DNA from: an uncultured Eubacteriales bacterium
GTDB taxonomy: Bacteria > Bacillota > Clostridia > Oscillospirales > Oscillospiraceae
DNA: 19,727 bases
Direction of reading: 5' to 3'
NCBI GenBank assembly: GCA_900549865.1
Contig: URPU01000042.1
Location: 1 to 19,727 of the forward strand
In this document: positions 6,446 to 13,661 of the stretch, piece by piece
How positions within the stretch are numbered: the first letter of the stretch is position 1
Layout: each line of letters begins with the position of its first letter
Notes under the pieces: model-generated
Told to the model about the DNA's origin: nothing
The model's input: only the letters and a program-made list of their open reading frames with translations
Databases searched by the model: none
Translations under genes and position numbers: made by a program

Positions 6446-8038
6446 TCAGTCCGTCAGATAAAAATAAAGCTGGCCCTCCGCCGCCTCGCTGACGGCGAGC
6501 TCCGGCGTCTGCGTGCCGTAGGAGTTCTCCGACAGCACCAGCGCCCCGGCGTACAATTTCCATGTGTCGGGAAGCTGCACGGCGTCCTGCACCGTCGGGG
6601 CCATGCCGAAGCCCACAGCCGTGCCCGCGGCATTGAATTTCATCGCCCACTGCCGCCTGTACAGCCGCAGCGTGTATATGCTGACGCTGCCGAGGCTGTC
6701 CTTCGCCTTAAGGCGCAGGTTGTAGCTGTCGCCCGTCAGGCCGCCGCCAAGCACCGCCGGTGTGCTCCACTCGTTTGACCACACGCCGTTTTCAAAGCCG
6801 GTCAGGGGCGTCTCCGCGCCCCACTCGCCACCGGCGGGCTGTATGCTGACGGCGGCGGAGGCGCTGTTCTTCCCGCCGAGGCCCGTGCACTTGAGCGTAC
6901 CCTTGAGCTTGTAGTACGCCCCGTTTTCATCCGACGCGCCGGAAGCGCTGCAGCGCACAGCCGAAAGCCCTGTCAGCGACGGCGGAACATAGGGCTGCAT
7001 AGTTATGGTGATGTCCGCGCTGCCCTCCCGGCCGCGGCTGTCCGTGACGGTGCAGCATACCGTGCAGTCTCCCGGCAGGACGCCCGTGTCCACAACGCCG
7101 CTTTGCGACGCGGCATTTATGCCCTTATAGCTGAGGCTGTACCGCACTATCTCAGCCCCGGCGCAGGCGGCAAGGCTTATTTTTGCCGCGTTGAAGCTCA
7201 CGCGCGCCCGGCTTATCCCGGCGATGAACTCCGTAAACGCGGCCGCCGCCCCCGTGTTCAGCACCTCCGCGGACACGGCCCCGGTCTCAAGCACCGGGCG
7301 CATCCCGGAGTCCGCCGCGAGGGTGAAACGCCCCGGCTGCGCCGCGCCGAAGGGGTTGGTGCACGCCGCGTCCGAATACGCCTGCACGGACACCGTCACA
7401 TCCATGACCGCCGCATCCGTCGCGCGGCTCATCCACGCGCGCGGGCAGACGTATGAAAGCGACGCACCGAAGGCCTCCGACACGGCCAGCGCCTCCCCGC
7501 CGAACGTGAACGCCGCCCTGTGCCAACAGCCCGTGCCGCTCATTATTATCGAGACGCTGTTTTGCGTCGTCACATGCGGGGAGATGGAGCTTATCGTGCT
7601 CTCCGGCCGGGTGTAGCTCCCCGACGGCGTTATCTGCGGCGCGGTGCAGTTCCAGCCCGTGTAGTACTCGCTGCCCGCCGTGGCGACATATACGAAGATA
7701 TAATACGTCGTATACGGGCTCAGGTTCAGCCCCGACGCCGTCATCGTGCAGCAGTAGCCCATGCTTCCGGAATAGCTCATATACCCCAGCGAGGAATCCG
7801 GCGCGGCGTTTCTGAGGTTTGTGTATGCCGCCGGAAGCGTGCTCAGCCGGAAGCCGAAGCCCTGCGTCCCGGCGTTGCTGCCGTAATATATCCCCGACAG
7901 CGCCAGCGTCACCGCCGACGCGCCTGAAGCGCCCGTCGTGAAGTCATAGCGCACGACGTAGTTGTTGTTCCCCGTGAAGCCGCCCCAGCCCGCCGACGCG
8001 CCTATATTCGTTCCGTTCTGAAAAAAGCATACGCCCAT
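6446..8038 (-). CDS. Phage minor structural/tail protein, DUF859-like
   Basis: This is a 530-residue tail protein. Residues about 1-145 form a beta-rich domain (VVRYDFTTGASGAS, VTLALSGIYYGS, YTTYYIFVYVATAG) that resembles the N-terminal domain of the neighbouring 622-residue protein. The middle carries Ig-like repeats (ISRARVSFNAAKISLAACAGAEI..., VTDSRGREGSADITITM). The C-terminal part includes MKFNAAGTAVGFGMAPTVQDAVQLP, similar to the end of DUF859 phage minor structural proteins. A GAGGAT-type ribosome site precedes the ATG. It probably forms part of the tail tip or side appendages; no hydrolase motif is evident. Confidence 0.6.
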   Translation of the reverse strand: MGVCFFQNGTNIGASAGWGGFTGNNNYVVRYDFTTGASGASAVTLALSGIYYGSNAGTQGFGFRLSTLPAAYTNLRNAAPDSSLGYMSYSGSMGYCCTMTASGLNLSPYTTYYIFVYVATAGSEYYTGWNCTAPQITPSGSYTRPESTISSISPHVTTQNSVSIIMSGTGCWHRAAFTFGGEALAVSEAFGASLSYVCPRAWMSRATDAAVMDVTVSVQAYSDAACTNPFGAAQPGRFTLAADSGMRPVLETGAVSAEVLNTGAAAAFTEFIAGISRARVSFNAAKISLAACAGAEIVRYSLSYKGINAASQSGVVDTGVLPGDCTVCCTVTDSRGREGSADITITMQPYVPPSLTGLSAVRCSASGASDENGAYYKLKGTLKCTGLGGKNSASAAVSIQPAGGEWGAETPLTGFENGVWSNEWSTPAVLGGGLTGDSYNLRLKAKDSLGSVSIYTLRLYRRQWAMKFNAAGTAVGFGMAPTVQDAVQLPDTWKLYAGALVLSENSYGTQTPELAVSEAAEGQLYFYLTD

Positions 8039-8042
8039 ATCC

Positions 8043-8870
8043 TCATCCTCCCGTGTACTTTATGCCGAGGCCGCCGTCGTTGACCAGCCGCCAGCCCCCG
8101 CCGAGCTGAAGCGTGTCCTCCACGGCGACGTTTGCGATGTGCAGCATCCCGTCCACCGAGTTGTACCAGCCGCGCTTGTGCCCGTCTATCCAGAACTGCC
8201 ACCCCGTCGAGGTGTAAAGGCCGAAGGTCTGCCCGGAAGACAGCTCGTAATAGCGCATCCCGTCCTCGCCCTGCGTCACCTCGCCCGTGAATTGCAGGCT
8301 CTGCGATATTGCGATGCCCGTGACGGTCTCCCCCGTGTCCGGGTCCGTCACGAGGCCGCGGCGTATCTCGCCGTCGATATCCGTGACGTATGACTGCAAA
8401 AGCGCAATGCCGCTCTGGTTCGACTCTATGCGCGCGTCGTAGCCGTAGCTTTCCACCACGCCGCGCGCGGTGTTGGATATCTGGCTTTCTATGTTCTCCG
8501 TGAACGTGCCGAACTCCGAGCGCGCCAGGTATCTCTCCCCCAGCGCCTCTATCCTGCCGTCGGCATAGCTTCTCAGCTCCGACGCGCTTTTTTCTATCCC
8601 GCCGTTCAGCCCGTCCGCCGTTTTTATTATCAGCGCGCGCAGCTCCGCGGCGTTTCTGCGCACGGCCTCGGCGTCCGCCTCCGCCGTGCCGCCGCTCTGT
8701 GCGCCGCGCCGTATCTGCCGTGCCGCGGCAGTGCCGCCCGCCTGCGTATATGTCACGCCGGGCGCGTCGGCGGCCTCGTTCAGTCTGTCCGCCATGCGCA
8801 CGAGGTAGGCGCGTATCGCCGTGATCTGCTGTGCGGAGGAGCCTGTCAGTATCGGTGGAAGCTCATACAT
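8043..8870 (-). CDS. Phage tail structural protein, helical stalk with beta-rich tip
   Basis: The 275-residue product starts MYELPPILTGSSAQQITAIRAYL, a frequent start for tail proteins of Clostridia phages. Helices follow to about residue 170 (AEADAEAVRRNAAELRALI; IEKSASELRSYADGRIEALGERY). The C-terminal about 90 residues are beta-rich and aromatic (GIAISQSLQFTGEV, FGLYTSTGWQFWIDGHKRGWYN, LQLGGGWRLVNDGGLGIKYTGG). The shape suggests a trimeric stalk with a tip domain, like siphophage tail-fibre (gp58-type) C-termini. It lies between the beta-propeller tail protein and the DUF859-like protein, with only a few bases between genes. Confidence 0.6.
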   Translation of the reverse strand: MYELPPILTGSSAQQITAIRAYLVRMADRLNEAADAPGVTYTQAGGTAAARQIRRGAQSGGTAEADAEAVRRNAAELRALIIKTADGLNGGIEKSASELRSYADGRIEALGERYLARSEFGTFTENIESQISNTARGVVESYGYDARIESNQSGIALLQSYVTDIDGEIRRGLVTDPDTGETVTGIAISQSLQFTGEVTQGEDGMRYYELSSGQTFGLYTSTGWQFWIDGHKRGWYNSVDGMLHIANVAVEDTLQLGGGWRLVNDGGLGIKYTGG

Positions 8871-8876
8871 GGCGCG

Positions 8877-10628
8877 TCACCCCTCCGTCAGCTCCCGCGT
8901 GACGGACAGAAGCTTCATCTCGCCCCGGCCCTCCAGCTTCACGCGCACATGGTCGCACCGGCGCAGGCGCAGCGGGAACTCCGCCGTGCCCGCGTTTATA
9001 AGCTTCATGCGCCCGGCGTATTCCCACACGCCGGAGGAGTCGTATTCAACGAACAGCTCCATATAGGCGTCCTGCGCCATCCACGCGCGCAGGGATATCC
9101 GCCCCACGTACTTTCTCTCCGGGTACTCGCAGCACAGCATCCCCGTCTCCGCCGCCCAAGCAACGCTCTTTTCAAGCGCGCCGCAGGTCCCGCGCAGGGC
9201 GTACAGCGTGCCGCCGCTCAGGCAGAAAAGCTCCCCGTCCACCCGCGCGAACTCATCCGCGCGCAGGCCGTCCTCGCGCATCCACAGGCCCTTTGCCGTG
9301 TCCAGCACGAAAAGGGCGCTCTCGCCATCCGCGCCGTCCATGGATATGTAATAAAGCGGCCCTATGCAGCCCGCCGCGGCGTTGGTATAGCGCGCCTCGC
9401 CCAGCGCGGCGGATACGCGCTCCGGGAAGCCGCCCTGATAGGCGCATATGTCGTCGGCGGATTTGTAATACAGCGTCTCGTTGACGACGGCAAGGCTTCT
9501 CTCGCTGCCCTTCTGCACGCCGCGGCACACCGTCTCGCCCACCTGATGCGCGCCGGAGGAGGACACGGAAATGCGGTGGATGCAGTTTTCCTTGAAGAAT
9601 ACCGGACTGCCCAGATAATTCACCGCGCCCGTCCACACTCCGTCGGAGCCGACCGACGCCCGCCACGAATCTGTCGAAAGCCCAAGATACTGGTTCCAGT
9701 TCTTGAAGTCGCCCAGCGCGCAGCAGTAAAGCTCGTTTATGTTCTTCTCTCCGTCGTTCCCGTAGCGGCAGCCCCACAGCCTGTTGCCGCACTGGCAGAC
9801 GAAGTCCATGTCCGGCGCGGTGCGGCTGACGGTGATACAGCCGTTTTCATCGGTAAAGGCGTTTGCCGGTTCCCCCGCGATGACGATGAAGTCGCTCTCT
9901 CCGTCCTCATCTCCGCCTTCGGCGGCATGGCCGCCGAGGGCGTATATTATCTTCGCGCCGTTAAGGCTTCCGTGCGCCGCGCCGGATATCTCCACGCCGT
10001 CATACTGCGAAAACGCCGCCGGGATCTGCCCCTGCGTCGTGAAGCTCAGCTTCGTGTACACGCTCTCCACCGCCGTCCACATCCGCGTCGCGGCGCTGTA
10101 GCGGCTGAGCGTTTTTGTTCCGGCGTCTATCCAGTAATCCCCGTCGTCCGGCGTCTCCGGCGCGGCGGCGCTCTCGTCCGCCGCCGGGTACTCCGTGCCG
10201 TCTATATCGCACATGCTGCAGCGCACGCGCCCCTTATAGCTCCAGTTCGCGTCCATGCTGCCGTACTGCGCGCCATCGGCCGTGTTGTAATAGAGCCTGT
10301 CGGGGAAAACGCAGATGTACGCGCCCATGCTCACAAGCTGCTTTCTTCCGGGGCTTATACCCGTCAGGGGCGTGGCCGCGCCGTTATAGTAAAGCGTCCC
10401 CGCGTCTATATACGCCAGCGCGTCCTTTTCCAGCAGCCCCTGCGGCGCGGAGAGGGAGGCGTACACGCCCCGCCTGCGCCGCACCGTCAGCAGCGGGTAC
10501 AGCTCACAGCTCAGGTTTTTCGTGCCGTACAGCGCGCCCTCGCTCGTTTTCAGGCGGCGCTCATAGCCCCTGAAGGCGCTGACGGTCTTTACGTGCACGC
10601 TTTTCTTTTTCAGTCTCGGATAAAGCAT
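8877..10628 (-). CDS. Beta-propeller tail protein (putative tail nozzle/stabilization protein)
   Basis: This 583-residue protein begins MLYPRLKKKSVHVKTVSAFRGYERR. Repeating strand blocks follow, each ending in aromatic motifs (LVSMGAYICVFPDRLYYNT, GNRLWGCRYGND, VVNETLYYKSADDICAYQGG, GCIGPLYYISMDG, DGELFCLSGGTLYALRG), with a separate C-terminal beta domain. Regular repeats of this type indicate a beta-propeller, as in short-tail nozzle or stabilization proteins of T7- and P22-like phages. The ATG at 10628 is chosen for its GGAGGGG site 5 bases upstream; the frame stays open further upstream but overlaps the preceding gene. Position after the head-connector genes agrees with a tail-hub role. 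The family call is structural inference. Confidence 0.6.
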   Translation of the reverse strand: MLYPRLKKKSVHVKTVSAFRGYERRLKTSEGALYGTKNLSCELYPLLTVRRRRGVYASLSAPQGLLEKDALAYIDAGTLYYNGAATPLTGISPGRKQLVSMGAYICVFPDRLYYNTADGAQYGSMDANWSYKGRVRCSMCDIDGTEYPAADESAAAPETPDDGDYWIDAGTKTLSRYSAATRMWTAVESVYTKLSFTTQGQIPAAFSQYDGVEISGAAHGSLNGAKIIYALGGHAAEGGDEDGESDFIVIAGEPANAFTDENGCITVSRTAPDMDFVCQCGNRLWGCRYGNDGEKNINELYCCALGDFKNWNQYLGLSTDSWRASVGSDGVWTGAVNYLGSPVFFKENCIHRISVSSSGAHQVGETVCRGVQKGSERSLAVVNETLYYKSADDICAYQGGFPERVSAALGEARYTNAAAGCIGPLYYISMDGADGESALFVLDTAKGLWMREDGLRADEFARVDGELFCLSGGTLYALRGTCGALEKSVAWAAETGMLCCEYPERKYVGRISLRAWMAQDAYMELFVEYDSSGVWEYAGRMKLINAGTAEFPLRLRRCDHVRVKLEGRGEMKLLSVTRELTEG

Positions 10629-10644
10629 CCGCGCCCCTCCCCGC

Positions 10645-11016
10645 TCAGTAATATTTTTTCTTTCCGCCGCGCGGCATGTGCGTGCGGTTGTAGTAATTTG
10701 CAAAGGCCGTCCATGCCGCCGCGTACATGGCGTTTGAATTGTTGAAGCGGTCGAACTCGCCGTTGGCATAGTCCATCTGCGCCTCGAGATAGCGCAGATA
10801 GACCTCCTCATACGGCGGCGGAACGAGCAGGCGCGTGTCCGGCGCGCTCTCCTCGGTGTACGCCTCGAACTTCACCCACTCCCCGCCCTCGTGGGTGTTT
10901 ATAAGCTCCGCCGTCACCGCGCCGTCCAGCGCGGACAGCCAGTCCAGCTTCTGCCGGCGGGTGAAGCTGTTGGGCCGCAGCGCGTCCGTGCGCGCTATCG
11001 CGTCTGAAAGCGTCAT
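10645..11016 (-). CDS. Putative head-tail connector (adaptor) protein
   Basis: This 123-residue protein starts MTLSDAIARTDALRPNSFTRRQKLDWLSALDG. It is mainly helical and ends NNSNAMYAAAWTAFANYYNRTHMPRGGKKKYY. Small helical proteins with PPPYEEVYLRYLEAQMDYANGE-type centres sit after the capsid gene in Clostridia prophages and are likely adaptors joined to the portal. Its ATG overlaps the preceding stop as TGATG. No enzymatic motif is visible. The adaptor role is inferred from position between major capsid and tail genes and from helical composition. Confidence 0.6.
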   Translation of the reverse strand: MTLSDAIARTDALRPNSFTRRQKLDWLSALDGAVTAELINTHEGGEWVKFEAYTEESAPDTRLLVPPPYEEVYLRYLEAQMDYANGEFDRFNNSNAMYAAAWTAFANYYNRTHMPRGGKKKYY

Positions 11017-11243
11017 CAGTCCGCCGCGCGCGCCGCGTCCTCAAAGGCCATTATGACCTCCAGCATCATCTCGCGGTTTTCCAGCACCTCCGCCACGCAC
11101 TCGGGCACCTCCACCTCGACGCCGCGCTTTATAAGCCACGTGCGCTCGTTTATGCCAACGAACACATCCTCCTGGTCGCGCCGCTCCTTGGGCAGTCTTA
11201 TCCGCACGAGCTTTTCACCCGCGCCGTTCTTTTTTGCCGCCAT
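11016..11243 (-). CDS. Small head protein of unknown function
   Basis: The 75-residue product starts MAAKKNGAGEKLVRIRLPKERRDQEDVFVGINERTWLIKRG. A basic N-terminus leads into a short beta region (VRIRLP, VFVGIN, EVEVPE) and an acidic C-terminal helix (VAEVLENREMMLEVIMAFEDA). The start at 11243 is preferred because a GGGAG-like site lies upstream; the frame opens further upstream inside the capsid gene. Proteins of this size and pattern often follow N4-gp56-type capsid genes in Clostridia prophages. A capsid decoration or head-completion role is possible but not demonstrated. Confidence 0.6.
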   Translation of the reverse strand: MAAKKNGAGEKLVRIRLPKERRDQEDVFVGINERTWLIKRGVEVEVPECVAEVLENREMMLEVIMAFEDAARAAD

Positions 11244-11266
11244 ATTCTCTTCTCCCTTCCGCGCGC

Positions 11267-12505
11267 TCAGTTGGCCTTTGCGCTTTCGGAAAAGCGCGCC
11301 GACACGGACTCTATGCGCACAAGATAATTTTCTATCAGCATTTCCGCCGTCTTTATGGCCTTCCATCCCACGCTGGAGCGCTGGTCCAGCGGGTCCGCCG
11401 CGCCGGAGGAGCCGCGCTGCTTGACGATGATCTCAAGCCCGCCGCCCGTCACCTCGGTCACGCCGTATGCGCCGTCGCCCAGGATGAGCGTGCCGAACAC
11501 CGCAAGGCCGTCTGCGCCGCCCTCGCCGGGGTATATGACGGAGTTGTCCGCCACGGTGCCGAAATCGGCCGCCTCTATGGTGAGGGTGTCCGCCGTGTTG
11601 GCCGTGACCTTCGCGCGCACGCCGTTGAGAAGGATATACCTGCCCGCCAGCGCGTTTTCCGCGACAGTGCCGCCGTCGAACTTTACAGCGCTCACGCTGC
11701 CCGTGTAGCCGGAGGCGTTGTTCACGCTGAGCGTGCGGCTGTCCGCGGCAAGGTCTGCCCCGCAGTATATCTTCGCCTCGGTCGTCTGCACGAAGCGCAC
11801 GCCCGCGATCTCGCCGATCTCGCCCTCATAGAGGTTTTCGGGCTGGGCGTATTTGTGTGCGTCTATCCACTCGCTGTCGCGCATGAGGTCATAGGCGACG
11901 TAGGGGTGGATTATGCCCACATACTTGCCGTTGATGGGCGGGGCGTTCTGCGCGCGCAGCTTCGCCACGGCGCGCTGGATGAGCTCCACGGTTATTTTGC
12001 AGCTCTTGTCGAGGGCTTCGCGCTTTTTCACCTCCTCCGTGCCGGAGGCGGTGCTCTTCTCGGCGTACATGACGTTCGTGCCGCTGTGCATCACGTTCCT
12101 CACCACGGTGTCCAGCGTCGCCCCGGCCTGACGGCCCAGCAGCTTCGCCGATTCAAGGATGGTGTTGTCAAGCGCGGTCAGCTCCAGCATGTCGGACTGG
12201 GTGATGTAATCGCCGTACTGTGACACGGCGGCGCTGACGGTGCTGACGGAAAGCTGCTTCCCGTCGGGAGTCACGCCCTCGGTCAGGGGCGTGGTCGCCT
12301 TTGCCAGCGGGGCGAACTTGCGAAACTCGATGATCTTGCCGCCGTTCGCCGGGATGGGGCGCTTCTGCCCGAACTGGTCGTGCACGAGGTTGGCCTGCGC
12401 CTCGTCAATGAGCGCCATGTCGTAAAAGGTCTTCATTTCCGCGCTCAGTCCGGCCGCGCCGGTCGTCTGAACGCTGTCTGCAAAAAGCTGGATGTCGTAA
12501 TTCAT
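11267..12505 (-). CDS. Major capsid protein, N4-gp56 family, with N-terminal Prp-type cleavage peptide
   Basis: The 412-residue product carries the family signature clearly: LSAEMKTFYDMALIDEAQAN, HDQFGQKRPIPANGGKIIEFRKF, TTPLTEGVTPDGKQLSV, SQYGDYITQSDMLELTALDN and ESAKLLGRQAGATLDTVVRN. It builds the icosahedral shell. The first residues MNYDIQLFA match the short leader that Prp-type protease removes from L27 and from capsid and scaffold proteins of staphylococcal phages, with the cut expected at or next to the F-A bond. About residues 245-340 look like an inserted beta domain (GYTGSVSAVKFDGG...). A strong AAGGAG site lies 7 bases before the ATG, fitting high expression. The scaffold gene lies immediately upstream. 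Confidence 0.9.
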   Translation of the reverse strand: MNYDIQLFADSVQTTGAAGLSAEMKTFYDMALIDEAQANLVHDQFGQKRPIPANGGKIIEFRKFAPLAKATTPLTEGVTPDGKQLSVSTVSAAVSQYGDYITQSDMLELTALDNTILESAKLLGRQAGATLDTVVRNVMHSGTNVMYAEKSTASGTEEVKKREALDKSCKITVELIQRAVAKLRAQNAPPINGKYVGIIHPYVAYDLMRDSEWIDAHKYAQPENLYEGEIGEIAGVRFVQTTEAKIYCGADLAADSRTLSVNNASGYTGSVSAVKFDGGTVAENALAGRYILLNGVRAKVTANTADTLTIEAADFGTVADNSVIYPGEGGADGLAVFGTLILGDGAYGVTEVTGGGLEIIVKQRGSSGAADPLDQRSSVGWKAIKTAEMLIENYLVRIESVSARFSESAKAN

Positions 12506-12535
12506 TTTTCTCTCCTTCGGTCTTTTCTGCGCCGC

Positions 12536-13291
12536 TTAAAACGCGATCTTCTCTCCGCGCTGCACGCGGCGGATTATCTCCTGCCGGGCGGCCTTGGACA
12601 TACCCGCCACATCGCTGTGCACCGCGGCGGCGCTCTGTCCGGACAGCCCGCCCTCTCTGGGGCGGCTGTCCCCGGCGAGTATGCGCCGGGTCAGCTTTTC
12701 CTCCATGTCGCGCGCCGCGGCGCGCATGATGCTCTCCCTGTTTGCAAGCTCGTATGCCGCGCGCACGCTCGCGCCCGAGCGCAGCAGCTCGCAGAACTGC
12801 GGGTTTTTCAGCTCCTTCGAGAGGTCGAAGCCGGGGCAGGCTCCGCGCAGGTCTGCCGCCTGCCGCAGCCACCGGCCGTAAAGGCGGGAGGTCTTTTCTC
12901 TTCTTTCGTCCTCCCCGGCCCCCTGCCGCGCCCCGGTGCCGTCGTCCTCCAGCGCCCGCGCGAGCGCCGCAGCGTCGCCCGGCTGCGTGCCGTAGCGCTG
13001 CTCCAGCGCGGCGATGGCAGGGGCGAGAAGCTTATACTTTTTTGCCGCCTCCTCGCTGCCCCTCAGCCGCTTTGTCACAATGCTCTGCACGCTGGCGTTG
13101 TACTCGTCCTTGAATTCCCCCTCGATAAGCGCTTTGAATCTTGCGCTGCGGTCCTGCTCCCCGGCGTCGGAAGCCGTGTTTACGCCCGCTGTCTGCCCCC
13201 CGGCGTCGGGGGCCTGTACGCCCGATATATCCTCCGCGCCCTCCGGCGCGGCGAATAGCTGAATGTCATAAGCCTGAACGCTGTTTTTCAT
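12536..13291 (-). CDS. Capsid scaffold protein with N-terminal Prp-type cleavage peptide
   Basis: This 251-residue protein is mostly charged helix: ARFKALIEGEFKDEYNASVQSIVTKRL, GSEEAAKKYKLLAPAIAALEQRYG and AARDMEEKLTRRILAGD. This is the pattern of phage scaffolds that guide procapsid assembly and are then removed. It begins MKNSVQAYDIQLFAAPEG. The DIQLFA core is identical to that at the start of the capsid protein, so both are likely trimmed by the adjacent Prp-like protease. The gene starts inside the end of the protease gene (26-base overlap) with AGGAG close upstream of ATG. The C-terminus is basic (RQEIIRRVQRGEKIAF), a usual capsid-contact feature of scaffolds. Confidence 0.85.
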   Translation of the reverse strand: MKNSVQAYDIQLFAAPEGAEDISGVQAPDAGGQTAGVNTASDAGEQDRSARFKALIEGEFKDEYNASVQSIVTKRLRGSEEAAKKYKLLAPAIAALEQRYGTQPGDAAALARALEDDGTGARQGAGEDERREKTSRLYGRWLRQAADLRGACPGFDLSKELKNPQFCELLRSGASVRAAYELANRESIMRAAARDMEEKLTRRILAGDSRPREGGLSGQSAAAVHSDVAGMSKAARQEIIRRVQRGEKIAF

Positions 13292-13661
13292 ATAGCTCCT
13301 CCATTTTCTCCGCCCCGGCGGGAAATTCCGCGTGCCCTCCCGTGAAGCGCACGTTGTCCGGAAAGCCCTCCGAAAGCCGTTTGAATCCCGCCTCTACCGC
13401 CCCCGCCGCTCCTGCAAGATACGCCGCGGCGCCGGGCCTTGCCCGCGCGTGTATGTACGCTGTGCCCTTTTCCGCGCGCAGCACCGGCGCGCCGGTGAGC
13501 CCGCCGCGGGCGGAAAGCTCCTCCACGCTGCCTATCGCCGCCCACACCAGCGCCGACGCCGCCGCGCACACGATGTCGCTTCCCGGCGCGGCGAAGCGCG
13601 CATGTCCTTTCACGCGCAGGGTCATCGCGCCCTCCGGCGCGTCAAGCGCGGCCTCTATCAT
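13266..13661 (-). CDS. prp: Prp-like cysteine protease (phage maturation protease)
   Basis: The 131-residue product matches the ribosomal-processing cysteine protease Prp family. Conserved GHA occurs at residues 19-21 (His20) and DIVCAAASAL at 29-38 (Cys32). The 12-residue His-Cys spacing is the same as in S. aureus Prp (His22/Cys34). Host Prp trims the N-terminal extension of ribosomal protein L27 and cleaves a similar motif in phage capsid and scaffold proteins. Here the gene sits between portal and scaffold, where prohead proteases normally lie. The next two genes start with the target-like sequence IQLFA. The ATG overlaps the portal stop as ATGA. Family assignment is firm; cleavage of these particular substrates is inferred. 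Confidence 0.85.
   Translation of the reverse strand: MIEAALDAPEGAMTLRVKGHARFAAPGSDIVCAAASALVWAAIGSVEELSARGGLTGAPVLRAEKGTAYIHARARPGAAAYLAGAAGAVEAGFKRLSEGFPDNVRFTGGHAEFPAGAEKMEELYEKQRSGL

Noticed and set aside
4618..6492. 624-codon plus-strand open frame opposite the tail appendage gene
   Set aside because: It is antisense to a convincing minus-strand gene; GC-rich codon use leaves the opposite strand open. The translation is Arg/His/Ala-rich and has no domain pattern.
8949..10745. 598-codon plus-strand open frame
   Set aside because: Antisense shadow of the beta-propeller gene, with low-complexity Arg/Ala/His composition and no ribosome site in an operon context.
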